From: an uncultured Pelagibacteraceae bacterium
Lineage (GTDB): Bacteria; Pseudomonadota; Alphaproteobacteria; Pelagibacterales; Pelagibacteraceae
DNA length: 33,819 bases
NCBI GenBank assembly: GCA_902592965.1
Contig: CACJGL010000011.1
Location: forward strand, 1 to 33,819
Direction: 5' to 3'
The notes under the pieces were generated by a model that ran no database searches, had not been told where the DNA came from, and worked only from the letters and a program-made list of their open reading frames with translations. The position numbers and the translations under genes were made by a program. This document shows, one piece after another, positions 8,468-17,445 of the stretch. Within the stretch, counting starts at the first letter, position 1. Each line of letters opens with the position of its first letter.

Positions 8468-10348
8468 TTTAAATATTTTTATAAATCCAATCTTATTTTC
8501 AGAATATACTTCTTCCTCAAAAACTTTAAAAAATATTTTATATTTTTGTTTATCGTTACTTGAAAATTTATTGTAAATTTGTTGTAAAGTGTCAGATTTT
8601 AAAATTTTTAATTTTTTTCTTTTTCCTAATAAAATAATAAATAATCTAAATTTGAGTAAATTAATTGAATTTATATTCAATATTGATCTTATAATTATGT
8701 AAATTAATAGTGGAGCAAAAATCCAGACAAATATTTTTGAAAATTGTAAATTTAAGATTTTTTCAACAAAATTTTTTCTTTTTTTATCATCATAAGATAG
8801 TAGATGCTGTGTCCATACAAAATCTGCATAATTGAAATAAAAACTTAAAGTTTTTATAAATCTAGATGAGAACAAACCTTTTGAAGAAAAGTCATCTTTG
8901 CCAAAAACGTTATTTAAACTATTAATAATATTTTCTTTTGGAATAGCTCTTGTAGGGTCTACTCTCACCCAGCCCTTATCATCTAGCCAAACTTCTGCCC
9001 AAGCATGAGTATCTTTTTGTTTAAATGAATAAAAGTTACCGATTTCATTCAATTCTCCACCATGGTAACCAGTTACAATTCTACTCGGTATGCCACCTAA
9101 CCTTGAAAGTAAAACAAATGTTCCTGCATAATATTCACAATATCCTTCTCTATCTTTAAAAAAGAAATTTTCATAATTATTTATTGATGTTTGCTTTGGA
9201 CTTAAATTATAAAAATAAGATCCATCAGAAAATTTAGCGTAAATTTTATTTATAAAGTCCTCTTTTGTAGAATTATTATTTTCTTTAACCCATAGTTTTA
9301 ATTTATTTGAAACTGTTTTAGGCAATAAAGTGTAATAACTTTTAATATCCTCATCTAAGTCAAAAGTAGTTTTAATATTATGAAATTTAATTTGTTTTTT
9401 TCTGTCTATTAGATCTCTACTAACAAATGTTTGATTGAATAAATCTTTTGATATTTTAATATTTTCATTTGCTAACTGTGAATTCTTTAAACTAGGTATC
9501 CACTTTTTTTTGTAAGGTTCTAAAATTATTTGATAGGAGTCGTTTAAATCTGACTTATCAGAGATTTTAAAATTATCTTTAAATTTACTGAATAAAAAAT
9601 AACTAGATGATGGCCTCCAAGATTGATTGTCCTCCATATAATCAAATATTTTTACCCTGAAATATAGATCATCTTGTCTATAACCCTTGTTTATTAAGGT
9701 AAATATCTCCACATCAGAATTAGAGAATTGACTAAAAGAGCCTAAACTTATTGTATCTGGAATACCCAAAGAACTTGTTGAATTATCAAATAGTCTAAAG
9801 TTTACCTCTGCTCTTGGAAAAATTAGATAAAATATGATTATAAAAGGAAATATACTTAGCCCAAACCCTAAATATTTTAAAATATTTTTAAAACTAAATT
9901 CCAAGAGTTCTTTCTGTTGAACAAGGTACATGTTTATGACTAATAAAATAATTATAGACAAAGAAACTAGTGAGCTAATAATGCCCTGGTCTTTAATCAA
10001 ACTTGCTACAGCAATAATCATACAAATTAAATTAAATGATAAATTATTATCCTTATTGGATAATTCAGAAAACTTGATAATTAACAAAACAGCTAAACAA
10101 TTTAAAAAAAATTCTTCTGACATTACATACTGATTTAAAACAAGTTGAATGTATAAAGCAGCAATAGCAAACAATCCTATGAATATAGATTTATATTTAA
10201 AAATAAGATTAGAAAAAAGATAACTGATAAAAAATAATGCTACCCAAAATATTAGATTATTAAAAATTAAGTTTTTTGATAGATTAAAAATACATAATCC
10301 TAATAAAGAGTATGTAATTAAAGTTATATTTTGATTAATTTTTAGCAT
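8456..10348 (-). CDS. TgpA-like membrane transglutaminase
   Basis: A protein of about 630 residues with roughly six N-terminal membrane helices (to about residue 180, ending 'LIFPRAEVNFRLF', the DUF3488/TgpA hallmark), a periplasmic transglutaminase-core domain, one further helix near 540-560, and a cytoplasmic tail. The catalytic triad is visible: Cys in 'REGYCEYYAG', His in 'DTHAWAEVW', Asp in 'VRVDPT'. In Pseudomonas, TgpA is an inner-membrane protein with an essential, poorly defined cell-envelope role. ATG at 10346-10348 gives MLKINQN and is preferred over an in-frame TTG two codons upstream; with the ATG the gene overlaps the DUF58 gene end by 14 bases. It is the last gene of the pilD-moxR-DUF58-tgpA run, and the MoxR/DUF58/transglutaminase trio is a widely conserved cluster. 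Confidence 0.88.
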   Translation of the reverse strand: MLKINQNITLITYSLLGLCIFNLSKNLIFNNLIFWVALFFISYLFSNLIFKYKSIFIGLFAIAALYIQLVLNQYVMSEEFFLNCLAVLLIIKFSELSNKDNNLSFNLICMIIAVASLIKDQGIISSLVSLSIIILLVINMYLVQQKELLEFSFKNILKYLGFGLSIFPFIIIFYLIFPRAEVNFRLFDNSTSSLGIPDTISLGSFSQFSNSDVEIFTLINKGYRQDDLYFRVKIFDYMEDNQSWRPSSSYFLFSKFKDNFKISDKSDLNDSYQIILEPYKKKWIPSLKNSQLANENIKISKDLFNQTFVSRDLIDRKKQIKFHNIKTTFDLDEDIKSYYTLLPKTVSNKLKLWVKENNNSTKEDFINKIYAKFSDGSYFYNLSPKQTSINNYENFFFKDREGYCEYYAGTFVLLSRLGGIPSRIVTGYHGGELNEIGNFYSFKQKDTHAWAEVWLDDKGWVRVDPTRAIPKENIINSLNNVFGKDDFSSKGLFSSRFIKTLSFYFNYADFVWTQHLLSYDDKKRKNFVEKILNLQFSKIFVWIFAPLLIYIIIRSILNINSINLLKFRLFIILLGKRKKLKILKSDTLQQIYNKFSSNDKQKYKIFFKVFEEEVYSENKIGFIKIFKLVF

Positions 10349-11252
10349 TAGCAAGGTATTTATAAATTTGATTTAACGATTTCTCATTTTCATCAAGTAA
10401 GAGAGTTGTTCCTTGATGTTTTATTATAAGATTTATCTTATTTTGGTAAAAATATTGAATAATATAAACAGAATAGCTAAGTAGTAATTCAAAAGCTAAT
10501 TCGTTGTATTTGTCTAAATCTAAAATTAGTTTCCGAGTTTTTTCTTTATCTTTAAATATTTTAATATATTTTTTATCTATTGTCGATTTTTTCCAAGCAA
10601 TTTTAGAATAGCTGTCTCCATTTTTAAATTCATCTATTCCATCAAAGTCGTCAGCATTATTTGATTTATCAATATTAAATTCATTTAAAAGTTCCTGGTT
10701 AGGTTTTATGCTTTGAGGATAAACAATTATATCGCAATCAGGTTTATGATTTGTTTTTGTTTTTATTACACCAAATGGATAAATTGAATTTAAAGTGATT
10801 GTATCTAATAAATATACACCTCTTAATTTTTTATTATAATTTAAATTAAAATAATTAATTTTTTTAAAGAAATTATAGTTTCCTATTTTTTGTTTTTGAC
10901 AATTAATATCTATATTGAGCTTTTTTTCTTTTGATAGATTTTCGATTACAAGAGTTAATTTTTTATTTTTATTGGCCTCAACATAATATTCATTTAAAGA
11001 ATTTATCTTTAAATTATTAATATTTTGATGAGATATAAGTATAGATATAAAGAAAATAAAAAAAATAATAATTGATAAAAGTAATCCAGAGTTATTTTCA
11101 TAAAATACTGAAATCAAAAAACAGAAGAAAACGAACAATGAAAGGCCAATGCCATTTAAATTTGGATAGATATATATTTTTGAATTATTTTTTAATTTGA
11201 AGAAATTTTTAAAATTTATTTGATTAATTCTATTTAGAGATTGAACTGACAT
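10335..11252 (-). CDS. DUF58 domain protein, partner of MoxR ATPase
   Basis: A 305-residue protein with two closely spaced membrane helices near residues 30-75, then a beta-rich region, then the DUF58 signature 'GIDEFKNGDSYSKIAWKKST' (family form: 'ReYrpGDpvRrIdWk.sAR'). It continues with 'KLILDLDKYNE', which resembles the degenerate vWA-like fold of this family. DUF58 proteins are nearly always encoded next to MoxR AAA+ ATPases and transglutaminase-domain proteins, as here; the molecular role is not settled. The start codon overlaps the moxR stop, so the two genes are translationally coupled. Confidence 0.85.
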   Translation of the reverse strand: MSVQSLNRINQINFKNFFKLKNNSKIYIYPNLNGIGLSLFVFFCFLISVFYENNSGLLLSIIIFFIFFISILISHQNINNLKINSLNEYYVEANKNKKLTLVIENLSKEKKLNIDINCQKQKIGNYNFFKKINYFNLNYNKKLRGVYLLDTITLNSIYPFGVIKTKTNHKPDCDIIVYPQSIKPNQELLNEFNIDKSNNADDFDGIDEFKNGDSYSKIAWKKSTIDKKYIKIFKDKEKTRKLILDLDKYNELAFELLLSYSVYIIQYFYQNKINLIIKHQGTTLLLDENEKSLNQIYKYLANAKN

Positions 11253-12130
11253 TAACTGATATCAATTTTATCGAGGATTTCTTTATTGACGAATTCTATT
11301 TTTTCCTCTTGATTTAAAAACCTTATTCTATGCCTTAAAACATAAGGAATTGTGTCTTTGATATCCTGGTGAGTTACATAATCTTTATTATTAATAATTG
11401 CCCAACCCCTAGCTAAATCAATTATTTGTTTTAGACATCTGGCAGAAACATAAATTTTTTGATCAAGACTTTGAATTCTTTGCTCTAAACTTACAACATA
11501 TTTATAAATCTCATTTTTAACAGTTATAATATTTTTTCTTTCTTTAATTTTTTGCCAATCTATATTTTCAGATTTTTGTTGATCAAAATTAGTTTCTTTC
11601 TTTAACATCTCTATTTTGTCTTCATCATTTAAATCTGATAAAGAATAGGAAATCATAAATCTATCGAGTTGAGAGTCTGGAAGAGAACTTGTTCCAGATG
11701 AGTCCATGGGATTTTGTGTGGCAATTACAAAAAAAGGCTCTGGAAGAGAATGGCTTATTCCATCAATTGAAACATTTTTTTCTTCCATAGCTTCAAGAAA
11801 AGCGCTTTGAGATTTTGGACTACCCCTATTTAATTCATCTGCTAAAACAATATTCGTAAAAATTGGACCTTTCTGGAAATTCAATTTACCATCTAAAAAA
11901 ATATTAAATCCAAGTATATCACTTGGCAAAAGATCTGAGGTAAACTGAACTCTTTTAAAATTCAGACCTAAACTTTGTGTGATAGCTTTTGCAAAAGTTG
12001 TCTTGCCTGATCCAGGATAATCTTCTATCAATATACTTCCTTCTGAAACGATCGCTGCCAATGTAAGTTTAATTTTCTCAGAATTGCCAACGACTATTGT
12101 AGAGGTATTGCTTATTATTTTTTCAAACAT
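11252..12130 (-). CDS. moxR: MoxR-family AAA+ ATPase
   Basis: A 292-residue cytoplasmic AAA+ protein of normal MoxR length. Walker A is 'EDYPGSGKTT' (residues 36-45), Walker B 'IVLADELNRGSPKSQSAFLE', sensor 1 'FFVIATQNPMD', and the arginine-bearing segment 'LPDSQLDRFMI'. The C-terminal lid includes 'VSARCLKQIIDLARGWA'. MoxR ATPases are thought to act as chaperones that mature or remodel partner proteins carrying vWA-like domains; the obvious partner is the DUF58 product encoded immediately downstream. It lies 12 bases after pilD, so pilD, moxR, the DUF58 gene and the transglutaminase gene probably form one transcript. Confidence 0.93.
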   Translation of the reverse strand: MFEKIISNTSTIVVGNSEKIKLTLAAIVSEGSILIEDYPGSGKTTFAKAITQSLGLNFKRVQFTSDLLPSDILGFNIFLDGKLNFQKGPIFTNIVLADELNRGSPKSQSAFLEAMEEKNVSIDGISHSLPEPFFVIATQNPMDSSGTSSLPDSQLDRFMISYSLSDLNDEDKIEMLKKETNFDQQKSENIDWQKIKERKNIITVKNEIYKYVVSLEQRIQSLDQKIYVSARCLKQIIDLARGWAIINNKDYVTHQDIKDTIPYVLRHRIRFLNQEEKIEFVNKEILDKIDIS

Positions 12131-12142
12131 AAATTTAAATGA

Positions 12143-12907
12143 TTAATAAAAAATTATTGATCTAATATTACTTTCAAATATCAAATATATCAATGTTCCA
12201 AGAATAATGTAAGGTCCAAATGGAATCTGGGAAGAAAATTTTTTTGACTTATTTATCAAACTTGGTACTACCGACATTAATGCAATTATCGATGATATAA
12301 AAATCACAAAAGGTATTGAAAACCATCCAAACCAAAATCCAATAGCAGATAATAATTTTGCGTCTCCTAATCCCATACCTTCTTTTTTTCTTATTTGTTT
12401 ATAAAAAAAAATTATAGACCAAATAATTCCATATCCAAATACTCCACCAATCAAGGAATTTATATAATTAGGAAACATAGGATTCAAACTTGGTAAAAAA
12501 GATTTTATAAAGCCTAGAGACATCATAGAAAAAGTTAAAACATTTGGAATAATATAATATTTAAAATCGATAAAAAAAATTATTAAAAAACTTAAACTTA
12601 AAATCAGTAAAAGTAGTGTTGTGATGCTAATACCGTAGAGAATATAAATAATTAAAAATAGTAAAATACTCATTGCCTCCACTAATAAATATTGTGAAGA
12701 AATTTTTTTGTTACAATGCCTGCACCTACCTTTTAAAAATAAAAAAGAAATAATTGGAATATTGTCCTTCCAGGTTATTAATTTATTACACTTTGGACAA
12801 AATGATCTTCCGGAAACAACTCCTCTTTCTAAAGGTAAGCGGTGAATGCAAACATTAGCAAAACTTCCCCAAAGTGCTCCTAGAACAAATACAAATATGA
12901 AATCCAC
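12143..12907 (-). CDS. pilD: Type IV prepilin peptidase / N-methyltransferase
   Basis: A 254-residue multi-pass membrane aspartic protease of family A24. The N-terminus 'GALWGSFANVCIHRLP' is typical. The cytoplasmic zinc-type loop has two Cys pairs (C37-x2-C40 and C62-x2-C65), as in bifunctional PilD enzymes. The catalytic aspartates are D114 ('FFIDFKYYIIPN') and D182 in 'GMGLGD'. PilD cuts the leader of type IV prepilins after Gly and methylates the new N-terminus; the PilX encoded at 410 is an evident substrate. The start is GTG, forced by an in-frame TAA four codons upstream. It leads a four-gene minus-strand run and faces the GAF-PP2C gene across a 168-base intergenic region. Confidence 0.95.
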   Translation of the reverse strand: MDFIFVFVLGALWGSFANVCIHRLPLERGVVSGRSFCPKCNKLITWKDNIPIISFLFLKGRCRHCNKKISSQYLLVEAMSILLFLIIYILYGISITTLLLLILSLSFLIIFFIDFKYYIIPNVLTFSMMSLGFIKSFLPSLNPMFPNYINSLIGGVFGYGIIWSIIFFYKQIRKKEGMGLGDAKLLSAIGFWFGWFSIPFVIFISSIIALMSVVPSLINKSKKFSSQIPFGPYIILGTLIYLIFESNIRSIIFY

Positions 12908-12933
12908 AGAATATGATTATAATTTAATGTTTG

Positions 12934-13000
12934 ATGTAATATGAATTAATCCGTCAATTACATACTGCACCATTAAGACTGCATCCTGAAGATGGATGTA
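12934..13000. other. Two adjacent inverted repeats in the pilD / GAF-PP2C divergent region
   Basis: The 168-base space between the divergent genes holds a 7-base inverted repeat, ATGTAAT at 12934-12940 and ATTACAT at 12957-12963. It is followed by a hairpin, TGCATCC (12980-12986) against GGATGTA (12994-13000) with one G-T pair and a 7-base loop. They could be operator sites or leader RNA structure. No known family was recognised. Confidence 0.35.
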
Positions 13001-13033
13001 TAAATTAGGTGTATTAATTATAATCTCCATTGT

Positions 13034-13063
13034 TGAAAAATTTACCAAAAATTGCTTAAAATA
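13034..13063 (+). promoter_or_regulatory. Possible sigma70-type promoter for the GAF-PP2C gene
   Basis: TTGAAA at 13034-13039 and TAAAAT at 13058-13063 are 18 bases apart and end 12 bases before the ATG. In DNA this AT-rich such matches occur by chance, so support is weak. Confidence 0.3.
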
Positions 13064-13075
13064 CTAGTTAAATAA

Positions 13076-14365
13076 ATGTTTCTATTTAAATCAAAAAAAC
13101 CGATCGAACCTAAAAAAGAAGCTGAACAAGTTAACGTTGATTTAGAGCTTGTCACAAAAATGAATCAAGACTTTGCTTTATCTCTTGATTTAAATGACAC
13201 TCTTATGAATGCATTACGGGTAATTATTGCTAGACTAAATGCAGAAGCTGCAAATATTTTTTTAATAAATGACCAAAAGAAAAAATTCGAGTGTATTGCT
13301 TCTCTTCATCAAGATTATTTAGATGAATATGAATTAGATCTAAAAGACGGTGTTATGGGTAAAGCTGTTCAGCAAAGAAAATGTATTCGTGTAGGAAATG
13401 TTAGAAAAGATGTAAGAGAAATTGCAGAATTTTATTTTGACTTAGATAATAAAACAAACTTTACAACATATTCAGTATTATGCTCGCCATTGATTGCTGC
13501 AAATGAATGTATTGGTGTAATACATTGCTTAAATAAAAAAACTGAAGATAAATTATTTATAGAAGATGATAGAAAACTTCTAGAAACACTTTCGGCACCA
13601 GCTGCTTTAGCAATTAGAAATGCAAAGATGGCGAAAGAAATGGTTGAAAAAAATAAAATTCAAAAAGAAGTAGAAATTGTTGGAGAAATTCAAAGATCTT
13701 TATTATCTAAAAATAAAGAGAAAGACTTTCCTATTTCAGGTATCAACATACCAGCAAAAGTTGTTTCAGGTGATTTTTATAATTTTTCAGATCTAGGGGA
13801 TGGAAAATATGGATTTGGAGTAGCAGATGTATCAGGAAAAGGTATTAAATCATCTTTGTTGATGTCAAAAGCATCAAGTCTTTATAGATGTTTAAGCAAA
13901 ACAAATCACTCATCATCAGATCTATTATTTCAACTAAATAATGAAATTTGTGAAACAATTTCGAGAGGCATGTTTGTTACGATGTTAATTGGTATATACG
14001 ACTCAAACAAAAAAGAATTACTCTTATCTAGTGCAGGTCATGAGCCTCCATTGATACTTTCTTCTGATGGTACTTTTAGTAATTTTTCAGAAGCGGGACC
14101 ACCATTAGGTATCATGCCTAAAACAAAATATCCTGAGCACACCATTCCATTTGAAAAAAGCTCAATGTATATTTTTACAGATGGGATAACTGAGATAAAA
14201 AATCCGAATGGAGAAATGTTAGGATCAGAAGGTTTTGAAAATTACATTAAAAAACATCAATCAATATTAATTAATGAGAGACTTAAAACAATGATAGATG
14301 ATATTTTAGGAGCTGGCCATATACAAAAAGATGATTTAACAATTGTTGCTATAGATGGAAAATAG
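13076..14365 (+). CDS. GAF-domain PP2C (SpoIIE/RsbU-type) serine phosphatase
   Basis: A 429-residue soluble protein. A GAF domain covers about residues 30-190 ('LNAEAANIFLINDQ', 'VMGKAVQQRKCIRVGNV', 'LCSPLIAANECIGVIHCLNK'), then a helical linker ('VEIVGEIQRSLLSKN'), then a SpoIIE-type PP2C domain to the C-terminus. Metal and phosphatase motifs are visible: 'VSGDFYNF', 'GVADVSGKGI', 'LSSAGHEPPL', 'IFTDGITEIKN', 'DDLTIVAID'. Such proteins usually dephosphorylate an anti-sigma antagonist (STAS domain) in a partner-switching cascade, with the GAF domain sensing a ligand. No STAS or HATPase partner gene lies in this window, so the target is unknown. The stop codon abuts the rodA stop codon on the other strand with no base between. 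Confidence 0.92.
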   Translation: MFLFKSKKPIEPKKEAEQVNVDLELVTKMNQDFALSLDLNDTLMNALRVIIARLNAEAANIFLINDQKKKFECIASLHQDYLDEYELDLKDGVMGKAVQQRKCIRVGNVRKDVREIAEFYFDLDNKTNFTTYSVLCSPLIAANECIGVIHCLNKKTEDKLFIEDDRKLLETLSAPAALAIRNAKMAKEMVEKNKIQKEVEIVGEIQRSLLSKNKEKDFPISGINIPAKVVSGDFYNFSDLGDGKYGFGVADVSGKGIKSSLLMSKASSLYRCLSKTNHSSSDLLFQLNNEICETISRGMFVTMLIGIYDSNKKELLLSSAGHEPPLILSSDGTFSNFSEAGPPLGIMPKTKYPEHTIPFEKSSMYIFTDGITEIKNPNGEMLGSEGFENYIKKHQSILINERLKTMIDDILGAGHIQKDDLTIVAIDGK

Positions 14366-15496
14366 CTAATAAGCAGATATTTGTTCCTGATTATAAATTT
14401 TACAACTCATAACAATACTCAATCCCAACATAATAGATAATAAAGATGATCCACCATAAGACATTATAGGTAATGGTGCACCAACAATTGGTAGCATTCC
14501 TAAAACCATTGCTATGTTGACAAATACATATAAAAAAATTGCTGTAGCAAAACCAAAGCAATACAATTTTGCAAAGAAGCTTCTAGAGACTAGCCCAACA
14601 TTTATTATTCTATAAATTAATAATATGTATAGAAATAAAAGTATAATTGATCCAAGAAACCCAAACTCTTCTGAAAAAAGGGTGAAAATGAAGTCCGTAT
14701 GTTTTTCAGGAAGAAATTCTAGATAACTTTGAGTTCCTTTTAAGTATCCTTTTCCAAAAAAACCACCAGATCCAATAGCTATTTTTGATTGAATTATTTG
14801 ATATCCAGCTCCTAAAGGATCTCTATCAGGATTAAAGAAAGTAAGAATTCTAGACTTCTGATATGGTTTTAAAATAGATATAGCAAAAGGCAATGAGACT
14901 AATAACAATAATCCTGAGTAAACAAAGTATTTAATATTTAATCCTGCTAACCAAATTATGGCGATGCCACTTCCAGCAATTAAAATAGAAGTTCCTAAAT
15001 CAGGCTGCTGGATAACAAGATAGCAAGGAATTATTAAAAGTATTATTGGTTGAATTAAAAACTTATAGCTTTGAATATCTGAGCTTTGAATCCTATGATA
15101 ATATCTAGCAAAACATATTATTACAGCAATCTTCATTAGCTCTGAAGGCTGTAAATTTAGAAAGTATAAGTTTATCCATCTTGTTGCACCTGAGGCTGAA
15201 ATTCCAAAAAATAAAACTGTTATTAATAAAACTAATCCAACAATATAAAATAAGTAAGCATTTTTATACCAAGTTGAAACTCTCACAAAAGATAAGACTA
15301 AAAATAAACTAAAAAATACCACTAATCTTATTATGTGATTTTTAGTATAAAAAGAAAATTTCCCTCCCTCTGTTGAGTAAATTGCAAATACACTAATTGA
15401 TCCAATAGCAATGATTAACAATATCAATAAATAATCAATAGATCTTAATTTATCTAAAAAACTGTAATTACTAGCTTGTATTCTTTCTCTTAACAT
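14366..15496 (-). CDS. rodA: Peptidoglycan glycosyltransferase RodA (SEDS family)
   Basis: A 376-residue protein with about ten membrane helices, of normal RodA length. Family motifs include 'GATRWINLYFLNLQPSELMKI', 'IQQPDLGTSILI', 'GAGYQIIQSKIAIGSGGFFGKGY', 'FLPEKHTDFIF' and 'GAPLPIMSYGGSS'. RodA polymerises glycan strands from lipid II during lateral wall synthesis, working as a pair with PBP2 (MrdA). Its ATG overlaps the mrdA stop codon (TAATG), giving translational coupling with that partner. It is the last gene of the mreBCD-mrdA-rodA set. Confidence 0.97.
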   Translation of the reverse strand: MLRERIQASNYSFLDKLRSIDYLLILLIIAIGSISVFAIYSTEGGKFSFYTKNHIIRLVVFFSLFLVLSFVRVSTWYKNAYLFYIVGLVLLITVLFFGISASGATRWINLYFLNLQPSELMKIAVIICFARYYHRIQSSDIQSYKFLIQPIILLIIPCYLVIQQPDLGTSILIAGSGIAIIWLAGLNIKYFVYSGLLLLVSLPFAISILKPYQKSRILTFFNPDRDPLGAGYQIIQSKIAIGSGGFFGKGYLKGTQSYLEFLPEKHTDFIFTLFSEEFGFLGSIILLFLYILLIYRIINVGLVSRSFFAKLYCFGFATAIFLYVFVNIAMVLGMLPIVGAPLPIMSYGGSSLLSIMLGLSIVMSCKIYNQEQISAY

Positions 15497-17445
15497 TATG
15501 CTAAACTTGTATTTCCTATATTAAATTGTTCTCTTAATTTATGTCTGTCGATAATTCTTTTGATCAATTTGCTTGCGAGTGGAGCAGCTGCTTTACTTCC
15601 AGAGCCTCCGTGTTCAATAATAACACTTATTGCATATCGTGGGTCCTTATACGGGGCAAACGCAATATACAGTGCATGGTCTCTTTTTTTATACTCAATT
15701 TGATCAGTATCTAAATCTAGTTCTCTATCAAGATCAGTTATTCTTCTAACTTGTGATGTTCCAGTTTTGCCAGCAAATTGATATTTGGGATCATCGTAAC
15801 GGGATTTGTATGATGTTCCATATTGCTCATTCGTAGAGCCAAACATTGCATCTAAAACAAAATTAATATTAGACTTTTTGTGATACATCCTTTGATAAAA
15901 TTCAACTTTTATGTCATCTAAGTAATTTCTTTCATGCAATGGAAAATTAGATTGATCTAATTTAATTTTATTTATTACGTCCTTATAATTTATAGACTCG
16001 TCTTTTATGATATGAGGCTTTATTTTATATCCTCCATTTGCAATTTGTGCAGTCATTAGACAAAGTTGAAGTGGGGTAGTCTGGATATAGCCTTGCCCAA
16101 TACCATTGATAACAGTTTCTCCTAAATACCAACTTTGCTCCAGTGCACGTCTCTTCCATTTAGTATCTGGAACCAATCCATTTTTTTCGTCGCTATAAAG
16201 ATCTCTAAGTACATTAGTCCCTAGCCCATATCTTTTTGCAATTATAGATAATTTATCAACACCTAGTAATCTTGCCATTTCATAAAAGTAAATATCGCAA
16301 GATTGTTTGATTGCATTTCTCAACTTCATGTAACCGTGACCTTCTTTTTTCCAACAATGATATTTAACTCCATATAGTTCATATGGATGCTTATGACCTT
16401 TGCATCTTATTGTTTTATTGGGATCTAATGTTCCATATTCTAGAGCTGCTAGAGCAACTAATGGCTTAAAAGTTGAACCAGGAGAATAAAGTCCTGCAAT
16501 AGACTTATTTATCAATGGTTTTAAGGGATTATTTCTGATTTCTTGCCAATCTTTTTGATTAATTCCGTGTGTAAATTTATTTGGATCATAGGTTGGTGAT
16601 GATGCCATTGCAACAACTTCTCCTGTATATATGTCCATTGCGCATATTGAGCCTGCTTTTCCTTTAAGCAGCTCTTGGGCATATTTTTGAATTTCTATAT
16701 CTATAGTTAAGTTAACTTTATTACCTTGTCTTTCTTTAATATAATCTATTTGGCTTATTCTTTTTCCAGATGCATTGACTTCATATCTTTTAATACCGTA
16801 GTTACCAATTAACATTTTCTCTTGTGAATTTTCTATTCCATATTTTCCAACTTTTAGACCTGGAACAAAATTTTCTTTTATCTCAGGTTTTTCAAGATCT
16901 TTTGGACTAGCATCACCAACATAACCAACTATATGTACCAAGTCATTCGCATAGGGATAAAACCTAGATGTCGATAATACAGGTTTTGCACCTTCTAATT
17001 CATGTAAATATAGGTTAATTTTTGAGAATTGTTCCCAAGTTAAATTATCTGAAACTACTAATGTATCCCAAGGTTTTAATCTCTCCTTTTTTTTATATAA
17101 TTTTTTAATTTCAAACTGATCTAAATTAATTAAATTTTTAATTTTGAATATTGTTACATCAAAATCGTTAATTTCATCTAATATTAAGTGTAGCTGAAAC
17201 ACTCTATCGTTACTTGCTAGTACTTTATTAAAATTATCTACAATTATACCTCTCTGAGGAGGAGTTTTCCATTCACGTATCCTATTTTTATCAGATAAAA
17301 TTTCATACTTTTCTCTGTCAGAAATTTGTAAATTATATAACCTTGATGATATACCAGCAAAAAGTAATATTTTTGCAGCAGCCAGAATAAACATCCTCCT
17401 TGTTATAACTCTACCCTTTTCGATGTTTCTTCCTCTATTCAACAT
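15496..17445 (-). CDS. mrdA: Penicillin-binding protein 2, D,D-transpeptidase
   Basis: A 649-residue class B PBP. A short cytoplasmic N-terminus and one membrane helix (about residues 18-36) lead into the pedestal region with 'TPPQRGIIVDNFNKVLASN'. The transpeptidase domain has the SxxK site 'SPGSTFKP' (S324, K327), the second motif 'SCD' (S382), and 'GKTGTSQV' as the KTG box near residue 556. It cross-links peptidoglycan in the periplasm in complex with RodA and MreCD. The Cys/His-rich stretch before the second motif ('IRCKGHKHPYELYGVKYHCW') is common in alphaproteobacterial PBP2. The first 11 bases overlap the end of mreD. Confidence 0.97.
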   Translation of the reverse strand: MLNRGRNIEKGRVITRRMFILAAAKILLFAGISSRLYNLQISDREKYEILSDKNRIREWKTPPQRGIIVDNFNKVLASNDRVFQLHLILDEINDFDVTIFKIKNLINLDQFEIKKLYKKKERLKPWDTLVVSDNLTWEQFSKINLYLHELEGAKPVLSTSRFYPYANDLVHIVGYVGDASPKDLEKPEIKENFVPGLKVGKYGIENSQEKMLIGNYGIKRYEVNASGKRISQIDYIKERQGNKVNLTIDIEIQKYAQELLKGKAGSICAMDIYTGEVVAMASSPTYDPNKFTHGINQKDWQEIRNNPLKPLINKSIAGLYSPGSTFKPLVALAALEYGTLDPNKTIRCKGHKHPYELYGVKYHCWKKEGHGYMKLRNAIKQSCDIYFYEMARLLGVDKLSIIAKRYGLGTNVLRDLYSDEKNGLVPDTKWKRRALEQSWYLGETVINGIGQGYIQTTPLQLCLMTAQIANGGYKIKPHIIKDESINYKDVINKIKLDQSNFPLHERNYLDDIKVEFYQRMYHKKSNINFVLDAMFGSTNEQYGTSYKSRYDDPKYQFAGKTGTSQVRRITDLDRELDLDTDQIEYKKRDHALYIAFAPYKDPRYAISVIIEHGGSGSKAAAPLASKLIKRIIDRHKLREQFNIGNTSLA

